This document shows positions 9,072 to 16,952 of a stretch of 45,482 nt of DNA, one piece after another. The DNA lies in contig JAVLBA010000013.1 of the NCBI GenBank assembly GCA_031581485.1, forward strand, positions 1-45,482, read 5' to 3'. Origin of the DNA: BM506 sp031581485. Lineage in GTDB: Bacteria; Desulfobacterota; Desulfobulbia; Desulfobulbales; SURF-16. The translations under genes and the position numbers were made by a program. Below the pieces are notes generated by a model. The model was not told the origin of the DNA. It ran no database searches and worked only from the letters and a program-made list of their open reading frames with translations. Within the stretch, counting starts at the first letter, position 1, and each line of letters begins with the position of its first letter.

Positions 9072-9434
9072 ATGAAGAAACGGATAATAATGGTATCTGC
9101 TTTGGCTGCAATTATCTCTCTGCCCGCTGGTTTGGCCTTGGCGGCGGACCCGCAACCCCAGGAAAGCACGACGCAGACCGAAAATCAAGGGGAGGTCTAT
9201 GGCAGCCAGCTGATGACCCAGCAAGAACGGCTTGAATATCGCAACCGGATGCAGGCAGCCCAAAGTGAAGAGGAGCGCCAACAAATCCGCAATGAACATC
9301 ATAAGACCATGCAGGAGCGGGCCCGGAAGCGGGGGCTGACTCTGCCAGAGGCGCCCCCTGCTGGAGGAGGAGGCATGGCTCCCGGCGGTGGTATGGGCGG
9401 TGGTATGGGCACAGGGGGCGGGCGAGCCCGCTGA
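9072..9434 (+). CDS. Small periplasmic protein with Gly-rich tail, conserved hypothetical
   Basis: 120 residues with a clear signal peptide (MKKRIIMVSALAAIISLPAGLALA, cut near residue 24). A charged helical core, LMTQQERLEYRNRM then EEERQQIRNEHH and ERARKRGLTLP, follows. The end is a Gly/Met-rich tail (about 100-118). The core resembles short periplasmic proteins found widely in Proteobacteria whose role is undefined. AAGGAG lies 7 nt before ATG 9072. It sits after the tandem-repeat exported protein in the same direction, and the two may be co-transcribed. Confidence 0.75.
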   Translation: MKKRIIMVSALAAIISLPAGLALAADPQPQESTTQTENQGEVYGSQLMTQQERLEYRNRMQAAQSEEERQQIRNEHHKTMQERARKRGLTLPEAPPAGGGGMAPGGGMGGGMGTGGGRAR

Positions 9435-9477
9435 TCCTGGTAATGGCTGACACGGCGCTCTAAATGGGCGCCGGGGG

Positions 9478-9735
9478 CTAAAACCGGGTTTGCACCCCAA
9501 TATCATGACCATGTCGTGGCATACCATGATGGAATTTGAACCGCCCTTGGGGGGTTGTTTCATCAGTAATGGTAATTATTCCTTTGGTCTGTTGCGGGCC
9601 ACCAAGGCCTGTGTCCTGAACATTCCCACCGCGGAGATAGCTGAAAAGGTCGTGGCGCTCAGCTTCAAAAGAGGAGCCGGCCTGACAGGTGTCGCCTTCC
9701 TGCCTTTTTCGTTGCTGCAATCTCTGTCCGGCTGA
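9478..9735 (+). pseudogene. Remnant of a flavin reductase-like (FMN-binding split-barrel) gene
   Basis: The frame encodes NIMTMSWHTMMEFEPP, then GCFISN-NYSF-LLRATK-CVLNIPT-EIAEKVV, close to the N-terminal half of flavin reductase-like domain proteins (PF01613). The family's first strands and start are missing, with only about 9 codons and no ribosome site before the match. After EKVV (about 9654) the sequence departs from the family and stops at 9735; the usual DKF and FMN-binding C-terminal half is absent from all frames nearby. I read it as a decayed gene about a third of normal length. The 214 bp after it hold nothing I can identify. Confidence 0.65.
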
Positions 9736-9949
9736 TCTGGCCCCGGATATCCACCCTTCCTGCTGATCATGATTGCCCCGACTATGCCCAACCTGCAGGC
9801 GCACAGGCGCCACAGGCCCGGAGTGCGCCTGAGAAACGTAAAGGGCAAGGTAAAGATCGCAGAAGAGCCCTCCAGGGTGTATAGAGAGGGTGGTTTTGAA
9901 CCATAAAGAGGGAAGCCGGGGTTTCATTGCAGAGAATTCGTGAGTAGCT

Positions 9950-10660
9950 ATGATGGATGAAAGACAAAAAAATTTTAAAGCACCTCCCAAAAAATTTCAG
10001 CCCAAAGGGCTTACCATCCTCTATGAGGATCGCGATATTCTGGTTGTCGATAAGGTGAGCGGTCTTTTGACCGTGGGCACGGAGAGGGAAAAAGAAAATA
10101 CCGCCTATTTCCGCGTAACTGATTACGTGCGCAAAGGGGTGCAGAAATCAAAAAACAGGGTGTTTGTCGTGCACCGACTGGATAAAGATACTTCCGGGGT
10201 GGTTGTTTTTGCCAAAAATGCAGAGGCCAAGAACTTTTTGCAGGAAGAGTGGCCTGGATTCAAGAAGACTTATTATGCGGTTGTGCATGGCAGGCTGGAG
10301 GCCAAGGAAGGCATCATCACCTCCTATCTTGCCGAAAACAGCATTCATAAAATGTATTCTGTTGATGATCCCCAAAAAGGCAGGCTGGCCAAGACCGGCT
10401 ACAAGGTGCTGCGCGAATCAAAAGAGTACACCCTGCTTGAAATCGATCTCCTTACCGGCCGCAAGAATCAGATCCGGGTCCATTTTGCAGAAAAAGGAAC
10501 TCCTGTTGCCGGCGATAAGGTCTATGGCATAAAGGGCAAGGGCATCAAGAGACTGACCCTGCATGCCTTTTCCCTCACCTTGGTCCATCCCCACTCCAAA
10601 GAGGAGATGGTTTTTGAGTCAAAGCTCCCCGGTTATTTTCATGCTTTTTTTAACAGGTAA
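9950..10660 (+). CDS. RluA-family RNA pseudouridine synthase
   Basis: A 236-residue enzyme that isomerises uridine to pseudouridine in rRNA or tRNA. The catalytic motif HRLDKDTSG is at 75-83 (D78 catalytic). The C-terminal ...LTGRKNQIRVHFAEKGTPVAGDKVYG block is typical of RluA/RluC/RluD. There is no S4 domain, so it is closer to RluA/TruC-type than RluC/D. The target cannot be named from sequence. ATG 9950 is the first of two adjacent ATGs and lacks a strong ribosome site. It stands alone: 333 bp separate it from the trehalose operon. Confidence 0.9.
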   Translation: MMDERQKNFKAPPKKFQPKGLTILYEDRDILVVDKVSGLLTVGTEREKENTAYFRVTDYVRKGVQKSKNRVFVVHRLDKDTSGVVVFAKNAEAKNFLQEEWPGFKKTYYAVVHGRLEAKEGIITSYLAENSIHKMYSVDDPQKGRLAKTGYKVLRESKEYTLLEIDLLTGRKNQIRVHFAEKGTPVAGDKVYGIKGKGIKRLTLHAFSLTLVHPHSKEEMVFESKLPGYFHAFFNR

Positions 10661-10993
10661 TGGCGATAATCAGGCTGCGGGCCAGCCCTTGCGGCCAGGG
10701 TGCCAGGTAATTAAAAAAAGCTGCTGAAGGTTCAGCCTTCCTCTCTTTTCCTTTTGTCCAGGCGGCCTCCTGGCGTTCCATCAGCTCTGGCCCTTGGCCG
10801 GGGTGCCTACCTCTTTGAAGGCGTCAGCCGCCGCCACCTATCGTCTTCGGGTTCTCCGGGCCGGTTTTCATTTTCCTTGACAGTGAAAAGTCTTTGTTAA
10901 GATACTAAGTGAAGGTATCGCCGCAGGCGTTGCCCTCTTTTTTAAAAAGGAGGCGGCTGTCTGCCGAGGTCATTTTAACCAAGAGGCAAGACC
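10661..10993. other. 333-bp gap before the trehalose operon
   Basis: GC-rich, with several short imperfect inverted repeats but no gene and no clear terminator for the preceding gene. The right end carries the promoter at 10877-10906, leaving a leader of about 80 nt before DUF5752. Confidence 0.4.
10877..10906 (+). promoter_or_regulatory. Sigma-70-like promoter of the trehalose operon
   Basis: Consensus TTGACA (10877-10882), an 18-bp spacer and GATACT (10901-10906). It lies about 88 bp upstream of the DUF5752 start. The same -10 hexamer occurs upstream of the response regulator gene at 42414. Confidence 0.6.
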
Positions 10994-11674
10994 ATGGAAC
11001 CCCCCCTCGCCTTTGCCGTCAAGGACTGCGCTTTGATCACCATCGCCACCGGCCGAAAGGCCATTAATCTTGCCGAGCTGCGCGAGAATCTGAAGGTGGT
11101 CAGTGGCGACAGCATCTACCATCATTTCTGGGGAGGTCTTCTGGCCCCCCGTTTTGAACAGCGCGAATTCAATAACGATTTTGCCGGCTGGGTGCGCCAC
11201 AGCCTTCGTGAACCGGAACTTGCCGAGCGGCTGGCCGCCATTGATCCAGGTCAATGCCACGATATAGAAACGATCCGCCAAGACATCCTCGAGGTCGTTG
11301 ATGACCGCTTGGACGAAAAGGAAAGTTCGCGCTGGATGCCGGCGGCTAGAGAATTCCAGTTCCTGCATGGCCAGCTTGTGGTTTTTGATACCCGCCGCCG
11401 TCTGCAAGAGCCTGCGGATCTGGTCGAGCAGATTCCGAAGATGTCGACAAGCAGCATATTCTATCATTTCATTGATGCCCGCCGGCGGGTGGAGGACAAC
11501 AGCGACGATCTCAGTTTCTGGCTGCGCAGCTTCGGGACAAAACATCAGGAGCTCTCGGCGCAGCTGGCCGCCATTGATCCTTTCTTCTCCAGTCTCAGCC
11601 AGATCCGTCAGGAGCTGAGTCAGCTCTTCATTGCCTATTTCAAAGAAGGAGGGGCGCATGAGCCATCTGCTTGA
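10994..11674 (+). CDS. DUF5752 family protein, first gene of the trehalose operon
   Basis: A 226-residue soluble protein of the DUF5752 family, function unknown. It has an internal duplication: IYHHFWGG-...-WVRHSL-E-ELAERLAAIDP in the first half recurs as IFYHFIDA-...-FWLRSFG-...-ELSAQLAAIDP in the second. The gene overlaps the TreT-like gene by 17 nt, so translation is probably coupled and the products may act together. An association with trehalose synthase-type glycosyltransferases is what I recall for the family; a regulatory or substrate-presenting role is inference. ATG 10994 follows an AAGAGG site. Confidence 0.75.
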   Translation: MEPPLAFAVKDCALITIATGRKAINLAELRENLKVVSGDSIYHHFWGGLLAPRFEQREFNNDFAGWVRHSLREPELAERLAAIDPGQCHDIETIRQDILEVVDDRLDEKESSRWMPAAREFQFLHGQLVVFDTRRRLQEPADLVEQIPKMSTSSIFYHFIDARRRVEDNSDDLSFWLRSFGTKHQELSAQLAAIDPFFSSLSQIRQELSQLFIAYFKEGGAHEPSA

Positions 11675-12899
11675 GGCCTATGCTGCTGTTGCCGGTAGCG
11701 ACGTGGTAGATCATCTGCGTCAGCTGGCGGAATCACTGCATGGGGCAAAGGTTGTCCATGTCAACTCTACCCGGGTTGGCGGCGGGGTGGCCGAGATCCT
11801 TGAAAAGCTGGTGCCCCTTACCAATGAACTGGGCCTTGAGACCAGCTGGGAGGTGATCAGCGGCGGGGAGGCTTTCTATCAATGCACCAAGGCCATGCAC
11901 AACGGTCTCCAGGGCAACCGGGTGCACATTCCGGCCCGGCTCCTTGCCGCCTATGAAGAGGCCAATGAGGCCAATGCCGAAATCATGCGGGAAAAGCTCA
12001 ATGAAGCTGATTTCGTTTTTATCCACGATCCGCAGCCTGCAGGTCTTCTGGAGCACTTTCCACAGCGGTGCGGCAAATGGGTGTGGCGCTGCCATATCGA
12101 TGCCAGCCATCCCTATCGCCCGGTGTGGAACTATCTGCGCAGAAAGGTCACTAACTATGATGCCAGCATCTTCTCCCTGCCTGCCTTTGCCCAGCTGCTG
12201 CCCCATTCTCAATATATCATCCCGCCCAGTATTGATCCCTTGAGCGATAAAAACATCGATCTGCCGCCGGAGGAGATGGAGAGCGTCTTTGCCACCTTTG
12301 GCCTTGATCCCCACCGCCCCCTTCTGGTGCAGGTCTCCCGTTTCGACCGTTTCAAGGACCCGGTGGGTGTCATCCAGGCCTACCGGCTGGCCCGAAAATA
12401 TATCCCTGACCTGCAGCTCGTGCTGGCCGGGGGCGAGGCCAGTGATGATCCCGAAGGGGAAGCCACCCTTGCCGAGGTACGGGAGGAGGCGGGTAACGAT
12501 TCCGATATCCATATCCTTCTTCTGCCCCCGGATGCCCATCGCGTCATCAATGCCCTGCAGCGGGCCGCTGATATTGTGTTGCAGAAATCCACCAGGGAGG
12601 GGTTCGGTCTCACCGTCACGGAGGCCATGTGGAAGAGCAAGCCGGTGATCGGCGGTGATACCGGCGGCATCCGGTTGCAGGTCATTAACTACCACACCGG
12701 ATTTCTGGTCCATACCCCGGAAGGGGCTGCCCTGCGCATCCGCTATCTCCTCCACCAGAAGGAGCACATGCAGGAGATGGGCATGAAGGGCAAGGAGTAT
12801 GTGCGGGAGAACTTTCTCCTGACCAGGCATCTCCGGGAATATCTCACCCTGATGCTGGGGATGCGCCACAGTGCCAAATACCGCATTGTCTTGAGCTGA
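11658..12899 (+). CDS. treT: TreT-like trehalose synthase (GT4 glycosyltransferase)
   Basis: A 413-residue GT-B fold glycosyltransferase of family 4, of the trehalose glycosyltransferring synthase type, which joins NDP-glucose and glucose to trehalose. Visible features are HVNSTRVGGGVAEIL in the N-terminal domain, VSRFDRFKDP, VLAGG and the GT4 E-x7-E motif in REGFGLTVTE (E314, E322). The length fits TreT. GGAGG lies 6 nt before ATG 11658, inside the end of the DUF5752 gene. Sitting with TreX, TreZ and TreY strongly supports a trehalose role, though sucrose synthase-like or other GT4 activity cannot be excluded by eye. Confidence 0.82.
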   Translation: MSHLLEAYAAVAGSDVVDHLRQLAESLHGAKVVHVNSTRVGGGVAEILEKLVPLTNELGLETSWEVISGGEAFYQCTKAMHNGLQGNRVHIPARLLAAYEEANEANAEIMREKLNEADFVFIHDPQPAGLLEHFPQRCGKWVWRCHIDASHPYRPVWNYLRRKVTNYDASIFSLPAFAQLLPHSQYIIPPSIDPLSDKNIDLPPEEMESVFATFGLDPHRPLLVQVSRFDRFKDPVGVIQAYRLARKYIPDLQLVLAGGEASDDPEGEATLAEVREEAGNDSDIHILLLPPDAHRVINALQRAADIVLQKSTREGFGLTVTEAMWKSKPVIGGDTGGIRLQVINYHTGFLVHTPEGAALRIRYLLHQKEHMQEMGMKGKEYVRENFLLTRHLREYLTLMLGMRHSAKYRIVLS

Positions 12900-12943
12900 T
12901 CCGGTTTGCCCGCCGGGCAAGAGTCACCTGCATGGGAGGTATT

Positions 12944-15100
12944 ATGAAATATCTGAAAATGACGGTATGGCCAGGCAAGCCATATCCCTTGGGCGCTACC
13001 TGGGACGGCGAGGGAGTCAATTTCGCCATCTTTTCCGAACATGCCGACAAGGTGGAGCTCTGCATCTTTCAGCGGCGGGGCCGGGAGGAGGTGCTCCGTA
13101 TTTCCATGCGCTGCCAGACCGATCAGGTCTGGCACTGCTATCTGCCCCAGGCCCGGCCCGGCCTTCTGTACGGCTACCGGGTCCATGGTCCCTATCTCCC
13201 CAAGCAGGGCCTGCGCTTCAACTCGGCTAAACTGCTCATTGATCCCTATGCCAAGCAATTTTACGGGCCTCTGCGCTGGCATGACGCCCTTTTTGGCTAC
13301 CGCATCGGCAATCCCAAGGAAGACCTTTCCCGCGACCGACGCAGCAGTGCCGCCTATCTGCCGAAATGTCAGGTGATTGATTCGGCCTTCACCTGGGGCG
13401 ATGACCGGCCCCCCTGCACCTCCTGGCACGACACCATCATCTACGAACTCCATGTCAAGGGCTTTACCTGTCAGAATCCCGCTATCCCTGAAGAGCTGCG
13501 CGGCACCTACGCCGGTCTCTCCTCCACGCCGGCCATTGATTACTTGAAGGGCCTGGGCATAACAGCAGTGGAACTGATGCCGGTGCATGGTTTTGTCGAT
13601 GAGAGGCATTTGGTGGAAAAAGGGTTGAGCAACTACTGGGGCTACAACTCCATCGGTTTCTTTGTGCCGGACAGCCGCTATTCGGCCTCCGGCCAGGTCA
13701 ATGAGTTCAAGACCATGGTGAAAACCCTGCACTCGGCCGGGATTGAGGTCATTCTCGATGTGGTCTACAATCATACGGCCGAGGGCAATCATCTGGGCCC
13801 CACCTTCTGCTTCAGGGGCATCGACAATCCTGCCTATTACCGGGTCATGCCGGATGAAAAACGCTATTATATGGACTTCACCGGCTGCGGCAATACCTTG
13901 AACATGCGCCATCCCCGGGTGCTGCAGTTGATCATGGACAGTCTGCGCTACTGGGTAGTGGAGATGCACGTGGACGGCTTCCGCTTCGACCTGGCCTCGG
14001 CCCTGGCCCGGGAGCTTTATGAGGTGGATAAGCTGGGCGCCTTTTTTGATATCATCCACCAGGATCCCATCCTTTCCCAGGTCAAGCTCATCGCCGAGCC
14101 TTGGGATCTGGGCGAAGGCGGCTACCAGGTGGGGAACTTTCCCGTGGGATGGACGGAATGGAACGGCAAATACCGGGATACGGTGCGCTCCTTCTGGAAG
14201 GGCGAAGGCGACACCATTGGCGAGTTCGCCCATCGCCTCACCGGTTCCAGCGATCTCTACGAGCATGGAGGCAGACTTCCCTATGCCAGTATCAACTTCG
14301 TCACCTGCCATGACGGTTTTACCCTCCATGATCTGGTGAGCTACAATGAGAAACACAACGAAGCAAACCAGGAAGATAATCAGGATGGCGAAGACCATAA
14401 CCGCAGCTGGAACTGCGGCGTTGAAGGACCAACAGCTGATCCGCAGATCAAGGCCCTCAGGACGCGCCAGAAACGTAATTTTCTGGCCACCCTCTTTTTG
14501 TCCCAGGGGGTGCCCATGCTCCTGGCCGGCGATGAGCTGGGTAAAAGCAAGGAGGGCAATAACAACACCTATTGCCAGGATAATCCCCTAAGCTGGCTTG
14601 ACTGGAGCCTGGACAGCGAGCAGCAAGAACTGCACGACTTTGTCCAGCGTCTCATTGCCCTGCGCAAGGCGCACCCTGTCTTTCGCCGCCGTCATTTTTT
14701 CCAGGGTCGCCTCATCAAAGGCGGCGACGTCAGGGATATCATCTGGTTGAATCCGGCAGGAACGGTAATGACCGACCAGGAATGGCAGCATGCCGCGGCC
14801 AGCTGCCTGGGGCTCTTCTTGGCCGGTGATGCCCTGGAGGAGCAGGATGAAAAAGGCAATCCCATCATAGACAGCAGATTTCTCCTTCTGGTCAATGCCC
14901 ATGACCAGGCCATTGACTTCATTATTCCGGATTTCCTGCCGGCGACCAGCTGGCGGGTGGTGCTTGATACCAGCACTCCCACCGGCGGCCCCGCTGAAAA
15001 ACAGCCTTGGCAGGCCAAGGTCAGCTATCCTCTCCTAGAACACAGTCTGGTCCTCCTGATGGAGTCCCCGATGCGGAAAACCAACAGCCATGCAAAGTAG
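12944..15100 (+). CDS. glgX: Glycogen debranching enzyme GlgX/TreX
   Basis: A 718-residue GH13_11 isoamylase-type enzyme that cuts alpha-1,6 branches of glycogen to free linear maltodextrins. It has an N-terminal CBM48-like domain (about 10-110) and a TIM barrel with nucleophile D349 (DGFRFDLAS), acid E385 (AEPWDLG) and D457 (TCHDGFTLHDLVSY); YNEKHNEANQEDNQDG is a GlgX signature. GGAGG just upstream supports ATG 12944 rather than 12932. In this operon it would act as TreX, feeding TreY. Its 3' end overlaps treZ by 11 nt. Confidence 0.95.
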   Translation: MKYLKMTVWPGKPYPLGATWDGEGVNFAIFSEHADKVELCIFQRRGREEVLRISMRCQTDQVWHCYLPQARPGLLYGYRVHGPYLPKQGLRFNSAKLLIDPYAKQFYGPLRWHDALFGYRIGNPKEDLSRDRRSSAAYLPKCQVIDSAFTWGDDRPPCTSWHDTIIYELHVKGFTCQNPAIPEELRGTYAGLSSTPAIDYLKGLGITAVELMPVHGFVDERHLVEKGLSNYWGYNSIGFFVPDSRYSASGQVNEFKTMVKTLHSAGIEVILDVVYNHTAEGNHLGPTFCFRGIDNPAYYRVMPDEKRYYMDFTGCGNTLNMRHPRVLQLIMDSLRYWVVEMHVDGFRFDLASALARELYEVDKLGAFFDIIHQDPILSQVKLIAEPWDLGEGGYQVGNFPVGWTEWNGKYRDTVRSFWKGEGDTIGEFAHRLTGSSDLYEHGGRLPYASINFVTCHDGFTLHDLVSYNEKHNEANQEDNQDGEDHNRSWNCGVEGPTADPQIKALRTRQKRNFLATLFLSQGVPMLLAGDELGKSKEGNNNTYCQDNPLSWLDWSLDSEQQELHDFVQRLIALRKAHPVFRRRHFFQGRLIKGGDVRDIIWLNPAGTVMTDQEWQHAAASCLGLFLAGDALEEQDEKGNPIIDSRFLLLVNAHDQAIDFIIPDFLPATSWRVVLDTSTPTGGPAEKQPWQAKVSYPLLEHSLVLLMESPMRKTNSHAK

Positions 15101-16952
15101 CCGCCATCACTCCATGGCCTTTGGCAGCACTCTCCTGCCTGCCGGTGCGGTGCGCTTCCGGCTCTGGGCGCCAGGGGCAGAAAAGATTTCCCTCTGTCTT
15201 GATCCCGGCAGCAGGGATCTGTTGCTGCCCATGACCAGGGAGAAGGCAGGCTGGTTCGGCCTGGAAACCGGGGAGGCGGTTGCTGGCTGTGGCTACTGCT
15301 TTCAGCTCTCTTCCGGTCTGCGGGTTCCTGATCCGGCCTCCCGCTTTCAGCCCCGCGACGTCCATGGGGCCAGCGAGGTGATTGACCCTGCTGCTTTTGC
15401 CTGGCCAGATGGGCAATGGCGCGGCCGACCCTGGCAGGAGGCAGTGCTCTATGAGGTGCATGTGGGCACTTTCAGCCCGGAAGGCACCTTTGCCGGGGTG
15501 GAAGCGCGGCTTGATCATCTGGTGGAACTGGGCATCACCGCCCTGGAATTGATGCCGGTGGCCGCCTTTGCCGGGCAGTGCAACTGGGGGTACGATGGCG
15601 TCCTCCCCTTTGCCCCGGACAGCAGCTACGGCCGGCCCGAGGATCTCAAGAGATTGATTGCTGCCGCCCATGCCAGAGGACTCATGGTGCTGCTCGACGT
15701 GGTCTACAACCACTTTGGGCCGGAGGGCAATTATCTGCACCACTATGCCCCCCACTTTTTCACCGACCATTACCAGACACCCTGGGGGGCGGCCATCAAT
15801 TTCGAGGGGCCAGGTAGCTATTGGGTCCGCCAGTTCTTTATCCAAAACGCCCTCTACTGGCTCAGCGAGTATCATTTGGATGGCCTGCGTCTGGATGCGG
15901 TGCATGCCATCCACGATGAGAGCCGGCCAGATATCCTGGAGGAACTGGCCCAGACCGTGCGCACCCATCTGGGGGCGCAGCATCCTGTCCATCTGGTTCT
16001 GGAAAACGACAAGAATCAGGCCCATTATCTGCACCGGGAGAGCCGGGGCATAATCAGCGGCTATGCGGCGCAGTGGAACGATGACCTCCATCATGGCCTG
16101 CATGTCCTGCTCACCGGCGAAAAAGGCGGCTATTACAGCGACTATGCCGAGATGCCCAGCCGTCATGTGGCCCGTTGCCTGGCCGAGGGCTTCTCCTATC
16201 AAGGCGAAAAATCTCCCTATCGTGACCACGCCCCCCGGGGGGAGCGGAGCCGTCACCTGCCCGGCACCGCCTTTGTGGCTTTTCTGCAAAACCACGATCA
16301 GATCGGGAACCGTGCCCTGGGGGAACGGATCTGTCAACTGGCCGAGCCGGAAGCGGTGGGGGCCGCCGTGGCCATTCTCCTGCTTTCGCCCTCACCGCCT
16401 CTGCTCTTCATGGGTGAGGAGTGGGGCAGTCAGCAGCCTTTCCCTTTTTTCTGCGATTTCGGACCAGAGCTTGCTGACCAGGTCAAAGAAGGACGGCGCC
16501 AGGAATTTGCGCGATTTCCTGAATTCAGCTCAGCGGAAAGCCGGGAGCGTATCCCGGATCCGTGCGCCGCCGAGACCTTTCTCTCTGCCCGCCTTGACTG
16601 GCAGGGGCTCAGCTCAGCCAAGGGCACGGAATGGTATGGGTATTATGGCAGGCTCCTGGGCCTGCGGCATCAGGAGATCATGCCCCGGCTGGCGGCCCTG
16701 CAGGCCGGGGAAAATCAATGGCAGGCCAGGGGCAAGAGCGGCCTGATGGTCTGCTGGCCCCTGCAGGGAGGAGAAAGTCTGCAGCTCTTTGCCAATCTCG
16801 GTCCCCACCCCTGTGCAGAAATCAACCTGCCGGCCCTGCCACTGCTTTTTGCCACGCATGATCTGGCGGAAATCGATAAAGAAAAGACCCTGCCGCCCTG
16901 GTCGGTCTTCTGGTTCCTGGCGCCAGGCCCGGCAGAAAGGAGCCTGCCATGA
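15090..16952 (+). CDS. treZ: Malto-oligosyltrehalose trehalohydrolase TreZ
   Basis: A 620-residue GH13_10 enzyme that releases trehalose from maltooligosyl trehalose made by TreY. The N-terminal CBM48-like part (FRLWAPGAEKISLCL) is followed by a barrel with D269 (DGLRLDAVHAIHD), E305 (LVLENDKNQ) and D403 (LQNHDQIGNR); WNDDLHHGLHVLLTGE is characteristic of TreZ. It overlaps glgX by 11 nt and treY by 4 nt (ATGA), so translation of the three is probably coupled. No good ribosome site precedes ATG 15090; 15114 is an alternative. Confidence 0.95.
   Translation: MQSSRHHSMAFGSTLLPAGAVRFRLWAPGAEKISLCLDPGSRDLLLPMTREKAGWFGLETGEAVAGCGYCFQLSSGLRVPDPASRFQPRDVHGASEVIDPAAFAWPDGQWRGRPWQEAVLYEVHVGTFSPEGTFAGVEARLDHLVELGITALELMPVAAFAGQCNWGYDGVLPFAPDSSYGRPEDLKRLIAAAHARGLMVLLDVVYNHFGPEGNYLHHYAPHFFTDHYQTPWGAAINFEGPGSYWVRQFFIQNALYWLSEYHLDGLRLDAVHAIHDESRPDILEELAQTVRTHLGAQHPVHLVLENDKNQAHYLHRESRGIISGYAAQWNDDLHHGLHVLLTGEKGGYYSDYAEMPSRHVARCLAEGFSYQGEKSPYRDHAPRGERSRHLPGTAFVAFLQNHDQIGNRALGERICQLAEPEAVGAAVAILLLSPSPPLLFMGEEWGSQQPFPFFCDFGPELADQVKEGRRQEFARFPEFSSAESRERIPDPCAAETFLSARLDWQGLSSAKGTEWYGYYGRLLGLRHQEIMPRLAALQAGENQWQARGKSGLMVCWPLQGGESLQLFANLGPHPCAEINLPALPLLFATHDLAEIDKEKTLPPWSVFWFLAPGPAERSLP

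Noticed and set aside
8820..9563. 247-codon minus-strand frame over the small exported proteins
   Set aside because: The plus strand has two signal peptides with good ribosome sites. The minus frame has no recognisable domain.
12743..14398. 551-codon open frame antisense to glgX and treT; similar long antisense frames at 11733-12920, 15021-16337, 33828-35252, 35271-36347 and 43047-44126
   Set aside because: All lie opposite well-identified enzymes with catalytic motifs and look like compositional by-products, with no family resemblance.
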